Shown piece after piece: positions 5,133 through 6,223 of a stretch of DNA of 6,223 bases. The notes beneath the pieces were generated by a model. That model did not search any database. It had not been told where the DNA came from and saw only the letters and a program-made list of their open reading frames with translations. The translations under genes and the position numbers were made by a program. The stretch covers positions 1 through 6,223 of the forward strand of contig JAFLCM010000154.1 in NCBI GenBank assembly GCA_017303565.1, written 5' to 3'. This stretch comes from Planctomycetota bacterium. GTDB taxonomy: Bacteria > Planctomycetota > Phycisphaerae > Phycisphaerales > UBA1924. How positions within the stretch are numbered: position 1 is the stretch's first letter; each line of letters begins with the position of its first letter.

Positions 5133-5428
5133 TGATGTTCCCTTGAGCATGTCGTGCGATGCACGGAGTCGCCGACGCGGCGTGGATCGACCGTGGCCGA
5201 CATTGCGGGCGTGGTGACCGATGCGGGGAATGCGGCCGATTCGGCGCCGCGAAGTGCGCCAGACCTCTCCCTCGCGCACGTGGACCAGCGCCGACCGAGC
5301 GGCCCGCTAATCAGAGATTCGAGGGCCAAGGTATCCCAAGGAGTTGACGCGACTACAGAAACGATGGCGTGCCCGCGCGCATTAACACGGCACGATCAAC
5401 TTCAACACCATCTTTCGGGAGTCGGCCC
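5133..5428. other. Gene-free region between origin and terminase gene
   Basis: No supported gene: frames crossing it lack ribosome sites and run into the terminase gene out of frame. It contains small GC-rich hairpins: CGTGC/GCACG (5153-5165), CGCCG/CGGCG (5170-5182) and GTGCGC/GCGCAC (5254-5279). A TTGACG at 5344 has no matching -10. By position, directly ahead of the terminase small subunit, it is where a cos or pac packaging site would be expected, but no known cos motif was recognised. A promoter for the packaging genes should also lie here. Confidence 0.35.
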
Positions 5429-5938
5429 ATGGCCTACAAGAAATTCACCCCCGAGGTGCAGGAGCTGTTTCTCCAGGTCTTGGAGGACACCGCGTCGCCG
5501 AAGCAGGCGGCCCAGGTGTGCGGCATCTCCCGCCGCCTCGCATTTGAGTACAAGCAGAACGACCTGGACTTCCGCCGCCGCTGGGAACAGGCGATCGAGG
5601 TCGCAATGGACGCCCTGCTCGATGAGGCGTACCGCCGCGCCTGCATCGGCGTGGACGAGCCTGTCGTCTATCAGGGCCAGCTTTCCATGACCCGCGACGC
5701 CGCGACCGGCGAGGAACGCCCGCTGACCGTCCGCAAGCACAGCGATCGCTTGCTGGAAGTCATGCTCAAGTTCCGCTATGGCGATCAGCTCGCCGACAGG
5801 CTGCGCGTGAAGGTCGAGGACACGGGCCTCGACGCCGATGCGCTGCTCCAGATGCCGACCGAGGAGCGGGCGCAGCTCGTGGCCCTCCTGTCCAAGTACA
5901 AGTCCAACCGCCCCGAGGAGGCAGACGATGACGAATGA
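5429..5938 (+). CDS. terS: Phage terminase small subunit
   Basis: A 169-residue protein. Residues about 8-55 form the DNA-recognising helix-turn-helix typical of small terminases: repeated-helix start FTPEVQELFLQVLED, then SPKQAAQVCGISRRLAFEYKQNDLDFRRRW. A helical middle follows (EQAIEVAMDALLDEAYRRACIGVDEPVVYQG), and then VRKHSDRLLEVMLKFRYGDQ (101-120), a combination recurrent in phBC6A51/Terminase_5-like small subunits. The C terminus is acidic. It would bind the element's packaging site and load the large subunit, which should lie downstream. The ATG at 5429 has GGGAG 7 nt ahead; a GTG at 5369 would add 20 residues without any ribosome site. The end overlaps the next gene by 11 bp. A satellite-specific version of this gene is one way satellites redirect packaging. 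Confidence 0.82.
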   Translation: MAYKKFTPEVQELFLQVLEDTASPKQAAQVCGISRRLAFEYKQNDLDFRRRWEQAIEVAMDALLDEAYRRACIGVDEPVVYQGQLSMTRDAATGEERPLTVRKHSDRLLEVMLKFRYGDQLADRLRVKVEDTGLDADALLQMPTEERAQLVALLSKYKSNRPEEADDDE

Positions 5939-6176
5939 GAAGCTGAGCGTGGCCGAAGCCCTGCAACGTGCCGAGCAGATCGACCGCAACCTGGATGCCT
6001 TCGACAAGACGGCGCCGCAGACAGTCGCAGCGTTGGGCGGGCGTGATGCCCTCTCGCGTAGCTGTAAGATGACCTGCATCGGCCCGATTCCGCGCATCGA
6101 CGCGGACGCATGGCAGGCCATGTCGAACGAGTACGAGGCAGGCCGCCAGCATGGCAGCGTCAACCGCGGCGCCTAA
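5928..6176 (+). CDS. Small conserved-looking protein of unknown function
   Basis: An 82-residue soluble protein that could not be assigned to a family. The first half is helical and charged (LSVAEALQRAEQIDRNLDAFDK, about 6-27); a middle part holds two cysteines (C46, C50) and GPIPRIDADAW. No signal peptide, membrane segment or metal motif is evident. The start is well supported: GAGGAGG lies 6 nt ahead of ATG 5928. It overlaps the terminase gene by 11 bp, so the two are almost certainly co-translated, which ties it to packaging or head assembly. It could be an accessory to the terminase, but nothing in the sequence shows this. Confidence 0.75.
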   Translation: MTNEKLSVAEALQRAEQIDRNLDAFDKTAPQTVAALGGRDALSRSCKMTCIGPIPRIDADAWQAMSNEYEAGRQHGSVNRGA

Positions 6177-6223
6177 CGGGTACGCAGTCGCTGTCGAGGT
6201 CGAAGGGGTGCGATACCCCAGCG
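6151..6223 (+). CDS. Start of a further gene, cut by the window end
   Basis: An ATG at 6151 opens a frame that stays open to the last base (24 codons, beginning MAASTAAPNGYAVAVEVEG). It overlaps the preceding gene by 26 bp, in keeping with the tight overlaps of this module. The ribosome site is only fair (GAGG 12 nt ahead). Too short to identify; a terminase large subunit would be expected soon after the small subunit, but these residues do not show one. Confidence 0.45.
   Translation, partial: MAASTAAPNGYAVAVEVEGVRYPS

Noticed and set aside
5344..5396. TTGACG at 5344 as a -35 box for the packaging genes
   Set aside because: No -10-like hexamer lies 16-18 bp downstream; the nearest AT-rich hexamer (ATTAAC, 5391) is much too far.
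5154..5690. Forward frame of 178 residues starting in the gene-free region
   Set aside because: No ribosome site, overlaps most of the terminase gene in another phase, and its composition is not protein-like.

Overview
The window looks like one end of an integrated phage-type element (a temperate prophage or a phage satellite) in a GC-rich bacterium, probably a proteobacterium. The evidence is a PrimPol-SF3 replication protein, an AlpA-like regulator and a terminase small subunit gene, next to a tRNA gene that is broken off in its anticodon arm. No integrase, portal or capsid gene lies in the window, so a complete phage cannot be told from a satellite here. The genus cannot be read from the sequence; the host-like tRNA fragment and the GC-rich coding style would suit Xanthomonadales-type gammaproteobacteria, but this is only an impression.

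Layout: positions 6-48 hold the 5' part of a tRNA-Thr(CGT), intact through the anticodon arm and then abruptly non-tRNA. About 120 bp later lies a complete, CCA-encoding tRNA-Thr(CGT) (172-245), followed by a strong bidirectional terminator (252-290). Two reverse-strand genes come next: an HNH endonuclease (290-976) and a small lipoprotein (1062-1598), separated by a nearly perfect 22-bp palindrome. A gene-free stretch of about 500 bp (1599-2105), rich in dyads, separates them from the rightward operon.

The rightward operon is an AlpA/excisionase-type DNA-binding protein (2106-2420) translationally coupled (ATGA overlap) to a 797-residue PrimPol-PriCT-SF3 helicase (2417-4810). It ends at a terminator (4828-4864). 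That terminator sits inside a roughly 320-bp iteron cluster (4812-5129) with very AT-rich tandem repeats, which has the anatomy of a replication origin recognised by the adjacent replication protein. About 300 bp without a gene then lead to the packaging module: terminase small subunit (5429-5938), an overlapping small protein of unknown function (5928-6176) and the first codons of another gene (6151 to the window end).

How it may work together: the AlpA-like protein probably controls the lytic or replication switch; the PrimPol-helicase unwinds and primes at the adjacent iteron origin; the terminase small subunit selects the element's DNA for packaging. The reverse-strand HNH and lipoprotein genes look like cargo between the attachment end and the replication module. 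The most interesting inference is that the element inserted into the anticodon arm of a host tRNA-Thr(CGT) gene and carries a full replacement of the same isoacceptor, which could be transcribed from the interrupted host gene's promoter.
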